Below, piece by piece: positions 21,191-29,546 of a stretch of 64,000 nucleotides of DNA. The position numbers and the translations under genes are program-made. Positions within the stretch are counted from its first letter, which is position 1. Each line of letters opens with the position of its first letter. Below the pieces are notes generated by a model. That model did not search any database, was not told the DNA's origin, and saw only the letters and a program-made list of their open reading frames with translations. The DNA lies in contig CAZQJC010000033.1 of assembly GCA_964593795.1 (NCBI GenBank), positions 11,637-75,636 on the forward strand, read 5' to 3'. The stretch is from JAHFDS01 sp964593795 (GTDB lineage Bacteria > Myxococcota_A > Polyangia > JAHFDS01).

Positions 21191-22822
21191 GTGTCGGCCC
21201 GAGCAGACACCAAGCCAGAGTCCCCCGCGGCGGCCCGCGAGGCCCGCACGATCGCGATCCGCGCTGCGGACGAGGCGGCGGCACGCCGCGCCTTCGAGGC
21301 GGCCGCGGGGCACTGCCGGGAGGCCCTCGCGCACGGGCCCGTGCCGGCCGAGGAGGCGCTGGCGATCCTGCGCACCCTGGCAGACTGCGAGGCCCAGAGC
21401 GGGCACAGCGAGAGCGCAGCCGAGGCCTTCGGGCGCGCCATCGAGCTCGCGCCCGCGGACGAGCGGCCCGAGCTGCAGATCGCGCAGATCGACCAGCTCC
21501 TGCGCGGCGGCCGCGTCGGCCCCGCGCTCGAGCACGGCGTCGAGGCCCTGCGTCAGCTCGGCCTGTCGGTCCCGCGCTCGCTGACGGGCGCCCTCGTCTC
21601 GCTGGTGTTCCGGCGAGCGCTCGTGGTCCTGCGCGGCCTGCGCTGGCGCCCGCGCGCGGCGACCGACGTGGCCCCCGAGGTCCTGCGCAAGCTCGACCTC
21701 CTCGGGTCGCTGGCCGTCGGCATCGGGGTCATCGATCACATCCGCGGCGCCGACTTCAACGCGCGCTACCTCCTGCGCGCCCTGCGCTTCGGAGAGCCCG
21801 GGCGGGTGGCACGCGCGATCATGCAGGAGGGCGCGTTCCGGGCCGCACAGGGCGATCCCGAGCGCGGCGTGGAGCTCGTCCAGCACGCGATCGGCCTCAT
21901 CCGAGGCGTCCAGGATCCGACGCTGCACACACTCGGCGCGATGTGCCTCGGGGTGTGCCGCTACTACGGCTGCCACTTCTCCACGTCCGTGCGCGCGCTC
22001 GCCGAGGCCGAATCGTCGTTCTCCGACCACGCCCGGGGCCACCAGCGCCGCGAGCTCACCGTCCTGCGACAGCTCCTCCTGTTCGCGCTCATGCACTACG
22101 GCGACATGACGCAGCTCCTGCGGCGCCTGCGCGCCTACACCGACGAGGGGGAGCGACGCGGCGATCTGTTCGCGCTCGGCGGTCTCCGCGGGCGCGCCGT
22201 CATCGGCTACCTGGCCGAGGACGACGTCGCCGAGGCCCAGCGCAACGCGGAGGCGACGCTGCAGGGCTGGCCGGTGGGCCCGTTCTACGCGCAGCACTGG
22301 TGCTCGCTCGGCGGCAGGGCCGACGTCGCGATCTACCGCGGCGACTTCGAGGAGGCAGGGCGCCTGCTCGAGAGCCAGCACAAGGCGCTCGCGCGCTCGA
22401 TGCTCCTGCAGGTGCCGCTCGTGGACATCGAGTACGCGCACCTGCGCGGGCGCGTCGCGGTCATGCGCAGCGCGTCGGGCAAGGACCCGCGGGCGCGGGC
22501 GCTGGCCGAGGCCTGCGCGCGGCGCTGCGAGTCGCACCGGATCGACTTCGGCCTCGCGCTCGGCCGGCTCCTGCGGGCGAGCCTGGCGCGCCAGGCCGGC
22601 GACGACGTCCGGGCCGCGAACCTGCTCGGCGAGGCGCAGATCTACTTCGAGAGCACGGGCGCCCTCATCTGGAGCACCGCCGCGATGAACGCGCTCTCGG
22701 GCCTCGTCGGCGGCGACGAGGGGGCCGCGCTGCGCGCCGAGTCCGAGCGGCGCTACAAGCAGCACGGCGTGAAGAACCTCCCGCGGATGACCGCCGCGCT
22801 CGTCCCAGGCCTGACCCGCTGA
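21191..22822 (+). CDS. TPR-like helical repeat protein
   Basis: A 543-residue protein from GTG 21191, built wholly of helical hairpins with TPR spacing (ESAAEAFGRAIELAPADE, FEEAGRLLESQHKALARSML, ANLLGEAQIYFESTGA). It closely resembles the C-terminal part of the large myxobacterial Ser/Thr kinases that carry an AAA ATPase and TPR tail, yet no kinase or ATPase domain precedes it. It may be a stand-alone scaffold or a fragment of such a protein. It begins ten bases after the amidohydrolase, and TATAGT lies nine bases before the GTG, so it may have its own promoter. Function unknown. Confidence 0.75.
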   Translation: MSARADTKPESPAAAREARTIAIRAADEAAARRAFEAAAGHCREALAHGPVPAEEALAILRTLADCEAQSGHSESAAEAFGRAIELAPADERPELQIAQIDQLLRGGRVGPALEHGVEALRQLGLSVPRSLTGALVSLVFRRALVVLRGLRWRPRAATDVAPEVLRKLDLLGSLAVGIGVIDHIRGADFNARYLLRALRFGEPGRVARAIMQEGAFRAAQGDPERGVELVQHAIGLIRGVQDPTLHTLGAMCLGVCRYYGCHFSTSVRALAEAESSFSDHARGHQRRELTVLRQLLLFALMHYGDMTQLLRRLRAYTDEGERRGDLFALGGLRGRAVIGYLAEDDVAEAQRNAEATLQGWPVGPFYAQHWCSLGGRADVAIYRGDFEEAGRLLESQHKALARSMLLQVPLVDIEYAHLRGRVAVMRSASGKDPRARALAEACARRCESHRIDFGLALGRLLRASLARQAGDDVRAANLLGEAQIYFESTGALIWSTAAMNALSGLVGGDEGAALRAESERRYKQHGVKNLPRMTAALVPGLTR

Positions 22823-23114
22823 CGGCCGCGGCGAACAGACTCCTGGCCGTATGCGCTCATCCGCATGAGTGCATGTCTCTGCCCCGACCGTCGGCAACCA
22901 CGTCGACGAGCGACCGCGAGGCGGAGCACGCCGCGGCGCGGAGTGCCACGCCGACCGACGCCGCCGGAGGCAAGGACGGGCGCGGTGGCGGAGCTTCGAC
23001 GAGCACCGGCGCACCGCGGTCGCGGCCGCCAGCCTTGGCCAGCGCGGCCGCCGGAGCGATGAGAGGCGCCGCCGCAAGGTGGTCCGCGCCGTGCCCCTGC
23101 AACCGCTGCTGAGC
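22823..23114. other. Non-coding stretch between TPR gene and IS remnant
   Basis: No convincing gene on either strand. Short overlapping frames have Arg/Pro-rich shadow composition. A short peptide near 22875 resembles part of a LuxR helix-turn-helix (LHVSAPTVGNHVDE) but has no surrounding domain. The stretch probably contains the unrecognisable end of the IS remnant. Confidence 0.4.
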
Positions 23115-23493
23115 ACGGCGGCACCAGCACGATGCGAACGTTGGGTAGAAGAGCTCCCAGCGGTCGCCGGCAGGGTCGCCCTCGATGGTCCATGGCTGAG
23201 CGCGCTCGAGACGAACAGCCTGTGTCGGCCCCAGGGGATGAAGCCCTGGCCGTCGACGCGGCAGTCTGGTCGCCAGGCTGGGGATTCCGGCTTGGTCAAC
23301 GATCGCGGATAGGCGCGTGGCGATAGCGCGAAGAAATCGGCCGGCGGCTTCTGCCCCAGCGCCTCGTGCAGACGGTCGTGGTTCATCCACAGGTGCCCCG
23401 TCTCCCGGCTGATCCCGTGGACCCGACACAACTCGGCCACGTTCACCCGGCCCCCCTCGGCTCCTTCATCGGGTCCGTCGCCTTCCAGGGCAT
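23115..23493 (-). pseudogene. IS481-type transposase remnant with its catalytic core deleted
   Basis: The minus strand begins with an IS481-like start (MPWKATDPMKEP at 23493) and, after a frameshift, continues with the N-terminal helix-turn-helix NVAELCRVHGISRETGHLW. It then jumps directly to the C-terminal part of the same family (NHDRLHEALGQKPPADFF, CRVDGQGFIPWGRHRLFVS). The ~230-residue DDE core that should lie between is missing. A further frameshift follows before GDRWELFY. The element is therefore inactive and contracted. A terminal-repeat-like sequence lies upstream at 23513. No matching right end was found. Confidence 0.75.
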
Positions 23494-23512
23494 TCCGAGT
23501 GCTCCGCTGACC

Positions 23513-23538
23513 TGTCAGGGATGTACCCGGTCTGTACC
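23513..23538. repeat. Probable terminal inverted repeat of the IS481-type element
   Basis: The sequence beginning TGTCAGGGATGTACCCGG and ending TCTGTACC lies 20 bases before the transposase start. It has the TGT...TGTACC form typical of IS481 ends. The partner repeat could not be found in the 700 bp on the other side, so the element is truncated. Confidence 0.5.
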
Positions 23539-23686
23539 CCCTCACACACCCAGCTTGCGGACGGCCGTCTCGTCGAAGCGACGCCTGTCCGTGGGCGAAC
23601 GGGGGCTCGAGCCCTCCTATTGTGAGCCCGCCGCCAGCGTTGGATCCACGGCGCGTTGCCCACTCAACTGCCGGCCTCAAGGGTCT
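23539..23686. other. Intergenic DNA flanking the IS remnant
   Basis: No gene recognised. A 12-base palindrome (GGGCTCGAGCCC, 23603-23614) is present; no tRNA cloverleaf can be built around it. Confidence 0.35.
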
Positions 23687-25540
23687 TCAGTCACCGTGCC
23701 GATGCTCGTGATCGTGCCCGTGCCCCTCGTGGCCGTGCCCCTCGTGCCCGTGCCCGTGCCCGTGCCCGTGCTCGTGCCCCTCGTGTCCGTGCGCGTCCTC
23801 TTCACCCCAGAGCTGAGTGACGAAGCCGCGCGGACCTTGCCTCACGGCCGACACGATCATCACGGCCCCGAGCACGATCGCGCACGCGACGCCGATCGAC
23901 CCGCCCGCTGCGTGCGAGAGCCCGCCCGCGCTCGCCGCGAGTCCCCGCCCCATCACCGCGTCGATGACGAGGCCGAGCCCCATCGCCGTGCCCGCGACCA
24001 TCGCGCCGAAGCCGAGCGCCACCGCGCGCCCGTGCAGGCGTCGGAGCGCGAGGTACGTCGTCGCGTTGGTGGCCGGGCCCGTGAGCAGGAACGCGATCGC
24101 CGCGCCTGGTGACAGCCCCTTGGCGAGCAGCACCGCCACGAGCGGCGTCGCGCCAGAGGCGCACACGTACATCGGCAGACCCGCGAGCGCCGCGACGGGC
24201 ACCTGGAGCGCCGCCGGCACCTGGGGGAGCCAGTCCGCGTGCAGGATCGGCTCGACCACCGCCGCGAGCGCCAGCCCGAGCAGGATCCACGCGCCGGTGT
24301 GATCGGGCAGCTCGACGGTGGCGACGCGCAGCGCCTCGCGCAGCCGGCCCGCGAGCGTCGGCCGCCGCGTGGGCAGCTCGCCGAGGCCGTGCGCGATCGG
24401 CGTGCGTTCGGCCAGGCGGCCCACCACGATGCTCGCGGCCAGCGTGACCACCACGACCGCGCCGATGCGCACGAACGTGAGCGACGGCCCGAGGAGCGGC
24501 CACGACAGCATGACCGCGTCGAGCCCGAGCTCCGGCGCGGAGGTCAGGAACGCGAGCGCCGCCGTCGCCGGCACGCCCTGGATCACCAGGCTGCGGTAGA
24601 CCGGGATGACGCCGCACGAGCAGATCGGCAGGGGCAAGCCGAACACCAGGCCCCGGAGCGCGCTCGAGGCCCCGCGGCCGCGCGCGAGCCAGCCCGCCGA
24701 GCCGCGCGGGAGCATGGCCTGCACGAGCCCCGCGAACACGAGGCCGATGAGGAGCGCCGGCGCGCTCTCCACCGCGAGCTCGATGAACGCCTGCGCGGCC
24801 CCGTGGTGCCCCCCCGCCCCACCGCCGCCGCCGAAGTCCGCCTGCTCCACGAGCAGGAGCAGGAGCCCGCCGAGCAGGCCCCCGAGCCCGGCCGCGCGGC
24901 GCGAGCCGCGCATCTCCGCCGGCGTGCCGACCGGCAGCATCGGCCGGTGGAAGACGACGTGCAGCAGCACCGACGAGAAGAGCGCCGCGAAGAGCTCCGC
25001 CGACTGCCCCTCGGCGATCGCGCGCAGCCGCGGCCCCGCCGACCAGCCCGCGCCGATCGCCGCCGCCACCGCGACCAGCACCGCCAGCGACCACGCCCTC
25101 CCCTGCAGCGGCCGCAGGAACCACCACACCGCGAGCCCCACCGGCAAGTGGTGGAGCGCGATCGCGATGGCGAGCAGGGGATCGACGCGGCCGGTCACCC
25201 CCGGCGCGAGCACGGCGCCGTCGACGAACCCGTGGAATCCGAGGCCGACCATCGCGATGCCGACCGCGGCGCGCTCGGCGCGGTCCATGCGGTGCCCGAT
25301 GATGCGGTGTCCGGCGCGCAGGCCGAGGAGCACGATCGTGGCGAGCCCGGCCGGCGCGAGCCCCGCGGCGTCGAGCTTGTGCGGCAGGAGGTGCAGCACC
25401 GCGAGGCCCCCGAGCGCGACGAACACGAACCCGTCGAGCGCGTGCAGCGCGAGGCGCGCCCGCACGAGCGACGCGTGCAGGAGCGGCCCGAAAAACAGGG
25501 TCGCCGCCGCGAGCGCGGGTAACCAGAAGGACGCCTCCAC
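23687..25540 (-). CDS. Metal permease: ZIP-like N-terminus fused to SO_0444/ArsP-type permease with His-rich tail
   Basis: A 617-residue membrane protein from GTG 25540. Residues ~1-210 form about seven hydrophobic helices with ZIP-transporter-like motifs: FHGFVDGAV (like the HNxxDG of TM4) and LHHLPVGLAVWW (like TM5). After a Gly/His loop, residues ~255-570 match the DUF318/ArsP permease fold with CSCGVIPV at ~307 and TGPATNATTY at ~495. This part resembles the SO_0444-type Cu/Zn efflux transporters. The C-terminus is a His/Gly/Glu-rich metal-binding tail of ~34 residues with about 16 His. The likely role is divalent-metal (Zn/Cu) export. The ZIP-like part could sense, bind or counter-transport metal. 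The fusion itself is unusual. No metal-responsive regulator lies beside it; the adjacent LysR gene is transcribed toward it. Confidence 0.8.
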   Translation of the reverse strand: MEASFWLPALAAATLFFGPLLHASLVRARLALHALDGFVFVALGGLAVLHLLPHKLDAAGLAPAGLATIVLLGLRAGHRIIGHRMDRAERAAVGIAMVGLGFHGFVDGAVLAPGVTGRVDPLLAIAIALHHLPVGLAVWWFLRPLQGRAWSLAVLVAVAAAIGAGWSAGPRLRAIAEGQSAELFAALFSSVLLHVVFHRPMLPVGTPAEMRGSRRAAGLGGLLGGLLLLLVEQADFGGGGGAGGHHGAAQAFIELAVESAPALLIGLVFAGLVQAMLPRGSAGWLARGRGASSALRGLVFGLPLPICSCGVIPVYRSLVIQGVPATAALAFLTSAPELGLDAVMLSWPLLGPSLTFVRIGAVVVVTLAASIVVGRLAERTPIAHGLGELPTRRPTLAGRLREALRVATVELPDHTGAWILLGLALAAVVEPILHADWLPQVPAALQVPVAALAGLPMYVCASGATPLVAVLLAKGLSPGAAIAFLLTGPATNATTYLALRRLHGRAVALGFGAMVAGTAMGLGLVIDAVMGRGLAASAGGLSHAAGGSIGVACAIVLGAVMIVSAVRQGPRGFVTQLWGEEDAHGHEGHEHGHGHGHGHEGHGHEGHGHDHEHRHGD

Positions 25541-25601
25541 CGTCGGCGGAGTGTTCTGGGTGCGGGCCCGAGATGCAAGCGGCTTGGTGAAACCGTGCCC
25601 T

Positions 25602-26519
25602 TCAGCTCTGCCGGCTGGCTGCCCGGACCTGCTCGCGGAACCAGGCGTGGTCGGGATCGGCGTGGCGGCGCTCGTGCCAGAGCTGCGTGACCGTGAAGCC
25701 GGCCAGATCCAGCTCGGCCGGCAGCGGCCGCACGAACAGCGGCAGCATCGCGGCGTAGGTGCGCGCGATGCGCTCGGGCGCGGTCCAGAGCAGATCGGTG
25801 CGCGCGACGACGTGGGGCGCGACCAGGAAGTGCGAGACCACGAGCGCGACCCGGCGCTTTCTGCCGAGCTGCTCGAGGCGCGAATCCACGACGCCGCCCG
25901 GCGTGCCGCGCGGCGCGACGAGCAGGTGCCGCTCGTGGCAGAAGCGATCGAGCCCGAAGCGCCCGCGTGCCGCGGCGTGGCCGGCGGCCATCACGCACAC
26001 GAAGCGCTCCTTCTGCAGCGCCTGCCGGTAGAAGCCCGGCGGTGCGGCGTCGTGGATGCCGAGCGACAGGTCGAGCGCGCCGGACGCGAGGCCGGCCTCG
26101 ATGTCCACGGGCGGCACCGCGCGCGCGACGACGTCGATCCCCGGCGCCGACACCGCGAGGTCCGAGAGCAGCGGAGGCAGGAGGCCCAGCATCGCCTGGT
26201 CGGCCGCCGCGACCGAGAACGTGCGCACGCTGGTCGCGGGATCGAAGCCCGAGGGCGCGAGCAGCCGGCGCACCCCGTCGAGGGCGAGCCCGAGCGGCGC
26301 CACCAGGGCCTCCCCGCGCGCGGTCGGCACGAGGCCCCGCGGACCTCGCACGAGCAGCGGATCTTCGAGCAGGGCGCGAAGCCGCCCGAGCGCGTGGCTG
26401 GTCGCGGGCTGGGAGAGGCCGAGGCGCACCGCCGCGCGCGTCACGCTGCGCTCGGCGAGCAGCGCCTCGAGCGCGACGAGGAGGTTCAGGTCGACGGCGC
26501 CGAGCTGCGGGAGCGTCAT
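25602..26519 (-). CDS. LysR-family transcriptional regulator
   Basis: A 305-residue regulator with an N-terminal winged helix-turn-helix (residues ~5-62; DLNLLVALEALLAERSVTRA then LGLSQPATSHALGRLR) and a C-terminal periplasmic-binding-like effector domain from ~90. I start at ATG 26519 (MTLPQLG); a GTG at 26534 would add five residues. It is divergent from the NmrA-type oxidoreductase gene, so it likely controls that gene and its neighbour from the 127-bp region between them. The effector is unknown. Confidence 0.92.
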   Translation of the reverse strand: MTLPQLGAVDLNLLVALEALLAERSVTRAAVRLGLSQPATSHALGRLRALLEDPLLVRGPRGLVPTARGEALVAPLGLALDGVRRLLAPSGFDPATSVRTFSVAAADQAMLGLLPPLLSDLAVSAPGIDVVARAVPPVDIEAGLASGALDLSLGIHDAAPPGFYRQALQKERFVCVMAAGHAAARGRFGLDRFCHERHLLVAPRGTPGGVVDSRLEQLGRKRRVALVVSHFLVAPHVVARTDLLWTAPERIARTYAAMLPLFVRPLPAELDLAGFTVTQLWHERRHADPDHAWFREQVRAASRQS

Positions 26520-26646
26520 GGACCGATCATGCACTGAATGGATTCGGTCTATCTACATCATCGATTGGATGAATTCATCGTCCGGGCGCAGATTGAGGTC
26601 ATCGAGGCGCCGCGAAGCGCGGGGCCGCACAAGAAGGAGCAGAGCC
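26520..26646. promoter_or_regulatory. Divergent LysR/NmrA promoter region
   Basis: This 127-bp gap is more AT-rich than its surroundings (ATTCGGTCTATCTACATC and on to ATGAATTCATC) and holds partial dyads, including GATGAATTCATC, as expected for LysR sites with T-N11-A cores. The exact operator is not determined. Confidence 0.4.
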
Positions 26647-27519
26647 ATGTACGTCATCCACGGAGTCAGCGGGAACACCGGCGCGGTCGTCGCGAGCGCG
26701 CTGCTCGAAGCCGGAAAGCAGGTTCGCGTCGTCGTGCGCGACGCGGCCAAGGGCGAGCCCTGGCGCGCCCGGGGCGCCGAGGTCGCGGTCGCCTCCTACG
26801 AGGACGTCGCCTCCCTCGCGCGCGCCCTCGAGGACGCGGAGGGCGCCTACCTCGTGGTCCCTCCCCTGCCCCACGACGCCACGGGGCTCGCGACGTCGCG
26901 GCCCGCGCTGGCGGAGGCGCTCGTCGCAGCCGTCCGTGCGGCCCGCCCGCGCCACGTCGTCGCCCTGTCGTCGGTCGGCGCGCAGGTTGCCGTCGGCACC
27001 GGCCCCATCGCCACGCTGCACCAGGTGGAGGCGGCCCTCGCCGCAACGGGCGTGCCGGTGACGTTCCTCCGCGCCGCCTACTTCATGGAGAACTGGGGCG
27101 CGAGCGTCGGCCCGGCCCTGCAGACCGGCGTCCTGCACACGGCGCTCACCGTCGATCGCCCGATCGCGCAGGTGGCGACGCGGGACATCGGGCGCGCAGC
27201 CGCGGCGCTCCTGCTCGAGCCCGTCGCCGCCGGCACGCGCGTCGTGGAGCTCTCGGGCCCGGCGGAGTGGGCGCCCCGCGACGTCGCGGCGGCCCTCTCG
27301 CGCGTGTCCGGCAAGCAGATCCGCGCCGAGCAGGTGCCGGTCGCCGCGTTCGAGGCCATGCTGCGCGGCTTCGGCTTCTCGGGCGAGGTGGCGGCGCAGT
27401 ACGCGGAGATGACGGCCGCGGTGAACGCGGGCGTCGTGACGTGGCAAGGTGCCGGGACGCTCGCGCGCCGCGGGGACGTGCCCGTCGAGGGCGTGCTCGC
27501 CACGCTGCTCGGGGCGTGA
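26647..27519 (+). CDS. NmrA-like NAD(P)-binding oxidoreductase
   Basis: A 290-residue atypical SDR of the NmrA/quinone-oxidoreductase-like group. The dinucleotide loop is GVSGNTGAVV (~6-15), VRVVVRDAAK at beta2 includes an Arg suited to NADP(H), and FLRAAYFMENW is the family signature after the central sheet. The Tyr-x3-Lys of classical SDRs is absent, as in NmrA relatives. It may reduce quinones or sense the redox state. The LysR gene is divergent and the F420-type reductase follows after 23 bases, so the two oxidoreductases form one operon. Confidence 0.88.
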   Translation: MYVIHGVSGNTGAVVASALLEAGKQVRVVVRDAAKGEPWRARGAEVAVASYEDVASLARALEDAEGAYLVVPPLPHDATGLATSRPALAEALVAAVRAARPRHVVALSSVGAQVAVGTGPIATLHQVEAALAATGVPVTFLRAAYFMENWGASVGPALQTGVLHTALTVDRPIAQVATRDIGRAAAALLLEPVAAGTRVVELSGPAEWAPRDVAAALSRVSGKQIRAEQVPVAAFEAMLRGFGFSGEVAAQYAEMTAAVNAGVVTWQGAGTLARRGDVPVEGVLATLLGA

Positions 27520-27542
27520 GGCGGGAAAGGAAGGAGGACACC

Positions 27543-28184
27543 ATGAACATCGGGATCATCGGTTCGGGCATGGTCGGTCAGGCGCTCGCAAGGGGGCTCG
27601 CGAGGCTCGGCCACGACGTGATGCTGGGGACGCGCGATCCGGCCTCGGAGAAGGCGCGCGCTGCGATCGCGGAGGCGGGGCCACGCGTGCGCGCGGGAAC
27701 CTTCGCCGACACGGCGCGCTTCGGCGAGGTCGTGCTGCTCGCGACGAAGTGGGACGGCACGCGAAGCGCGCTCGAGCTCGCGGGCCCCGAGGCGCTCGCC
27801 GGCAAGGTCGTCGTGGACGTCACGAACCCGCTCGACTTCTCGGGCGGCGCGCCGCGCCTGGCCGTCGGGCACACCGACTCGGGCGGCGAGACCGTGCAGC
27901 GCTGGCTGCCGGCCGCGCGCGTGGTCAAGGCCCTCAACCAGGTCACCGCGGCCACGATGGTGAGCCCGCGGCGCGAGGAGGGCGTGCCCGACATGTTCAT
28001 CGCCGGTGACGATGACGCGGCGAAGCGGACCGTCACCACGCTGCTCGAGGGGCTCGGCTGGAGCGTGATCGACGCGGGGGACCTCACCAAGGCGCGCTAT
28101 CTCGAGCCCCTCGCCATGCTGTGGATCGACCACTACATGCGCACCAAGAGCGGCACGCACGCCTTCAAGCTGCTGCGCCGCTGA
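27543..28184 (+). CDS. NADPH-dependent F420 reductase-like oxidoreductase
   Basis: A 213-residue protein with an N-terminal Rossmann motif (MNIGIIGSGMVGQALARGLA) and GTRDP at beta2, where Thr-Arg fits NADP(H). The fold follows F420H2:NADP oxidoreductase (DVTNPLDF, VVKALNQVTA, DMFIAGDDDAAK). Many bacterial members are not F420 enzymes, so the cofactor partner is uncertain. A strong Shine-Dalgarno (AAGGAGG) precedes the ATG. It is convergent, four bases apart, with the permease gene. Confidence 0.85.
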   Translation: MNIGIIGSGMVGQALARGLARLGHDVMLGTRDPASEKARAAIAEAGPRVRAGTFADTARFGEVVLLATKWDGTRSALELAGPEALAGKVVVDVTNPLDFSGGAPRLAVGHTDSGGETVQRWLPAARVVKALNQVTAATMVSPRREEGVPDMFIAGDDDAAKRTVTTLLEGLGWSVIDAGDLTKARYLEPLAMLWIDHYMRTKSGTHAFKLLRR

Positions 28185-28188
28185 TCGA

Positions 28189-29439
28189 TCAGCCAATCAG
28201 CGCGAGGAGCGCGAGGGACGCGGCGAGCGTCGGCGCGCCGACGAGCACACCCACGCGTACGAAGCGGCCGACGCCGATCTCGACGCCGTGGCGGCGCAGC
28301 ATCTCGAGCCACAGCAGCCCTGCGAGCGAGCCCATCGGCAGGAGGCGCGGGCCGAGGTCGCCGCCGATGAGCGCCGCGAGCACGCGACCGTGCTGGGCGG
28401 GGCCGTCGGCCGACAGCGCCATCAGGTTGAGGTGCGACATCGGGTGGTTGTTGAGCACGGCCGAGCCGAGCGCCGAGCCGACGCCGATGACGCCGAGGCC
28501 ATTGTCGCGGTAGAGGCTCGCGAGGCGCTCGACCAGGCCCACGTCGCGGAGGCCGAGCGACATCACGAGCGCGCACAGCAGGAACGCCAGCGTCTCCCAG
28601 GAGACGCCCCGCAGGGCGAGGCGCGCGGGGCGCAGGCCCGCGCCGCGCGCGACCACGAGCGAGAGCGCCGCACCCGCCGCCGCGACGCCGACGACCTGCC
28701 CGCCGAGGTAGCCGACCACCGGGTAGGACACCAGCACCACGCCGAGCAGGAGCATCATGCGGCGCTGCGCGGGCGTCGAGGGCTCGCGACGGGCGCCGCC
28801 CGCGGCGATGGGCACGGCGAGCTGCCGCGCGAACAGCAGACGCAGCACCACGAAGCCGCAGATCCACCCCGCCGCGGCGACCGGCGCCATGCGCATGACA
28901 TATTCGCCGAAACGAATTCCTGCGAGCTCGGACACGACCATGTTCATCGGGTTCGAGACGGGCAGCGCCGCGACGCCCGCGGACACGAAGACCGCGAACG
29001 CAAACGGCAGGATCACGTGGGGCCGGCCCGGGAACCGCCGCCGCACGAGCGCGACCACCACGGGCGTCAGGAGCAGGATCGCGGCGTCGTTGTTGAGCGA
29101 AGCGGACGTGACCACGCCGAGCGCGAACACGAGCAGGAAGAGGCTGTGCGTCGAGGTCGCGCGGGCCTCGATGCGCGCCGACCACCAGGCGAGCAGGCCC
29201 ACGCGGTCCGCGACCTCGGTCATGACCATGATGGAGCCGATGGCCACGAACGGGCTCCAGAGCTGCGTCACCGCGGAGCCCACGTGCGCGGGGGTCACGA
29301 CGCCGATCGCCGTCAGGAAGAGCACGCCCGCGAAGGCCGCGAGGGCCGGCGTGACGCGGAACGTCGGGCCGACGCGCGGACGCGTCACGACGAGGCCCAG
29401 GGTCATCGCCACGGTCGAATAGGCGGCGAGCTCGTTCAC
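28189..29439 (-). CDS. ArsB/SLC13-type anion permease
   Basis: A 416-residue membrane protein with ~10-12 hydrophobic helices and the two inverted half-repeats of the ion-transporter superfamily. Motifs are SASLNNDAAILLLTPVV (~109-125) and GSAVLNNHPMSHLNL (~330-345), the paired re-entrant Asn loops of ArsB/NhaD/SLC13 proteins. The substrate may be arsenite, a dicarboxylate or another anion. No arsR or arsC gene is near, so an arsenic role is not supported by context. GTG at 29439 is chosen because GGAG lies eight bases before it; the frame continues open upstream but without membrane-protein character. Confidence 0.85.
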   Translation of the reverse strand: MNELAAYSTVAMTLGLVVTRPRVGPTFRVTPALAAFAGVLFLTAIGVVTPAHVGSAVTQLWSPFVAIGSIMVMTEVADRVGLLAWWSARIEARATSTHSLFLLVFALGVVTSASLNNDAAILLLTPVVVALVRRRFPGRPHVILPFAFAVFVSAGVAALPVSNPMNMVVSELAGIRFGEYVMRMAPVAAAGWICGFVVLRLLFARQLAVPIAAGGARREPSTPAQRRMMLLLGVVLVSYPVVGYLGGQVVGVAAAGAALSLVVARGAGLRPARLALRGVSWETLAFLLCALVMSLGLRDVGLVERLASLYRDNGLGVIGVGSALGSAVLNNHPMSHLNLMALSADGPAQHGRVLAALIGGDLGPRLLPMGSLAGLLWLEMLRRHGVEIGVGRFVRVGVLVGAPTLAASLALLALIG

Positions 29440-29546
29440 CGAGGGTTCTCCAGAGCAAGCCGCAGGCCCGCGGCGGCGAGAGCCAAGTGCTCGGTTTCCG
29501 TGGAGGGGGCCCGGGGGAGCGGGGCTCGGGGCGGGGACAGCAGCCG

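Noticed and set aside
22869..22915. Peptide like a LuxR helix-turn-helix (LHVSAPTVGNHVDE)
   Set aside because: Only ~14 residues match, and the flanks are shadow sequence with no domain.
23603..23614. GGGCTCGAGCCC palindrome looking like a tRNA T-arm or attachment site
   Set aside because: No acceptor stem, anticodon arm or CCA end can be built around it, and no integrase is near.
23695..23800. Regularly spaced short repeats resembling a CRISPR-like array
   Set aside because: They are His/Gly codons of the metal-binding tail of the permease; no unique spacers.
28189..29439. Arsenic resistance operon around the ArsB/SLC13 permease
   Set aside because: No arsR, arsC or acr3 gene nearby; the substrate is left open.
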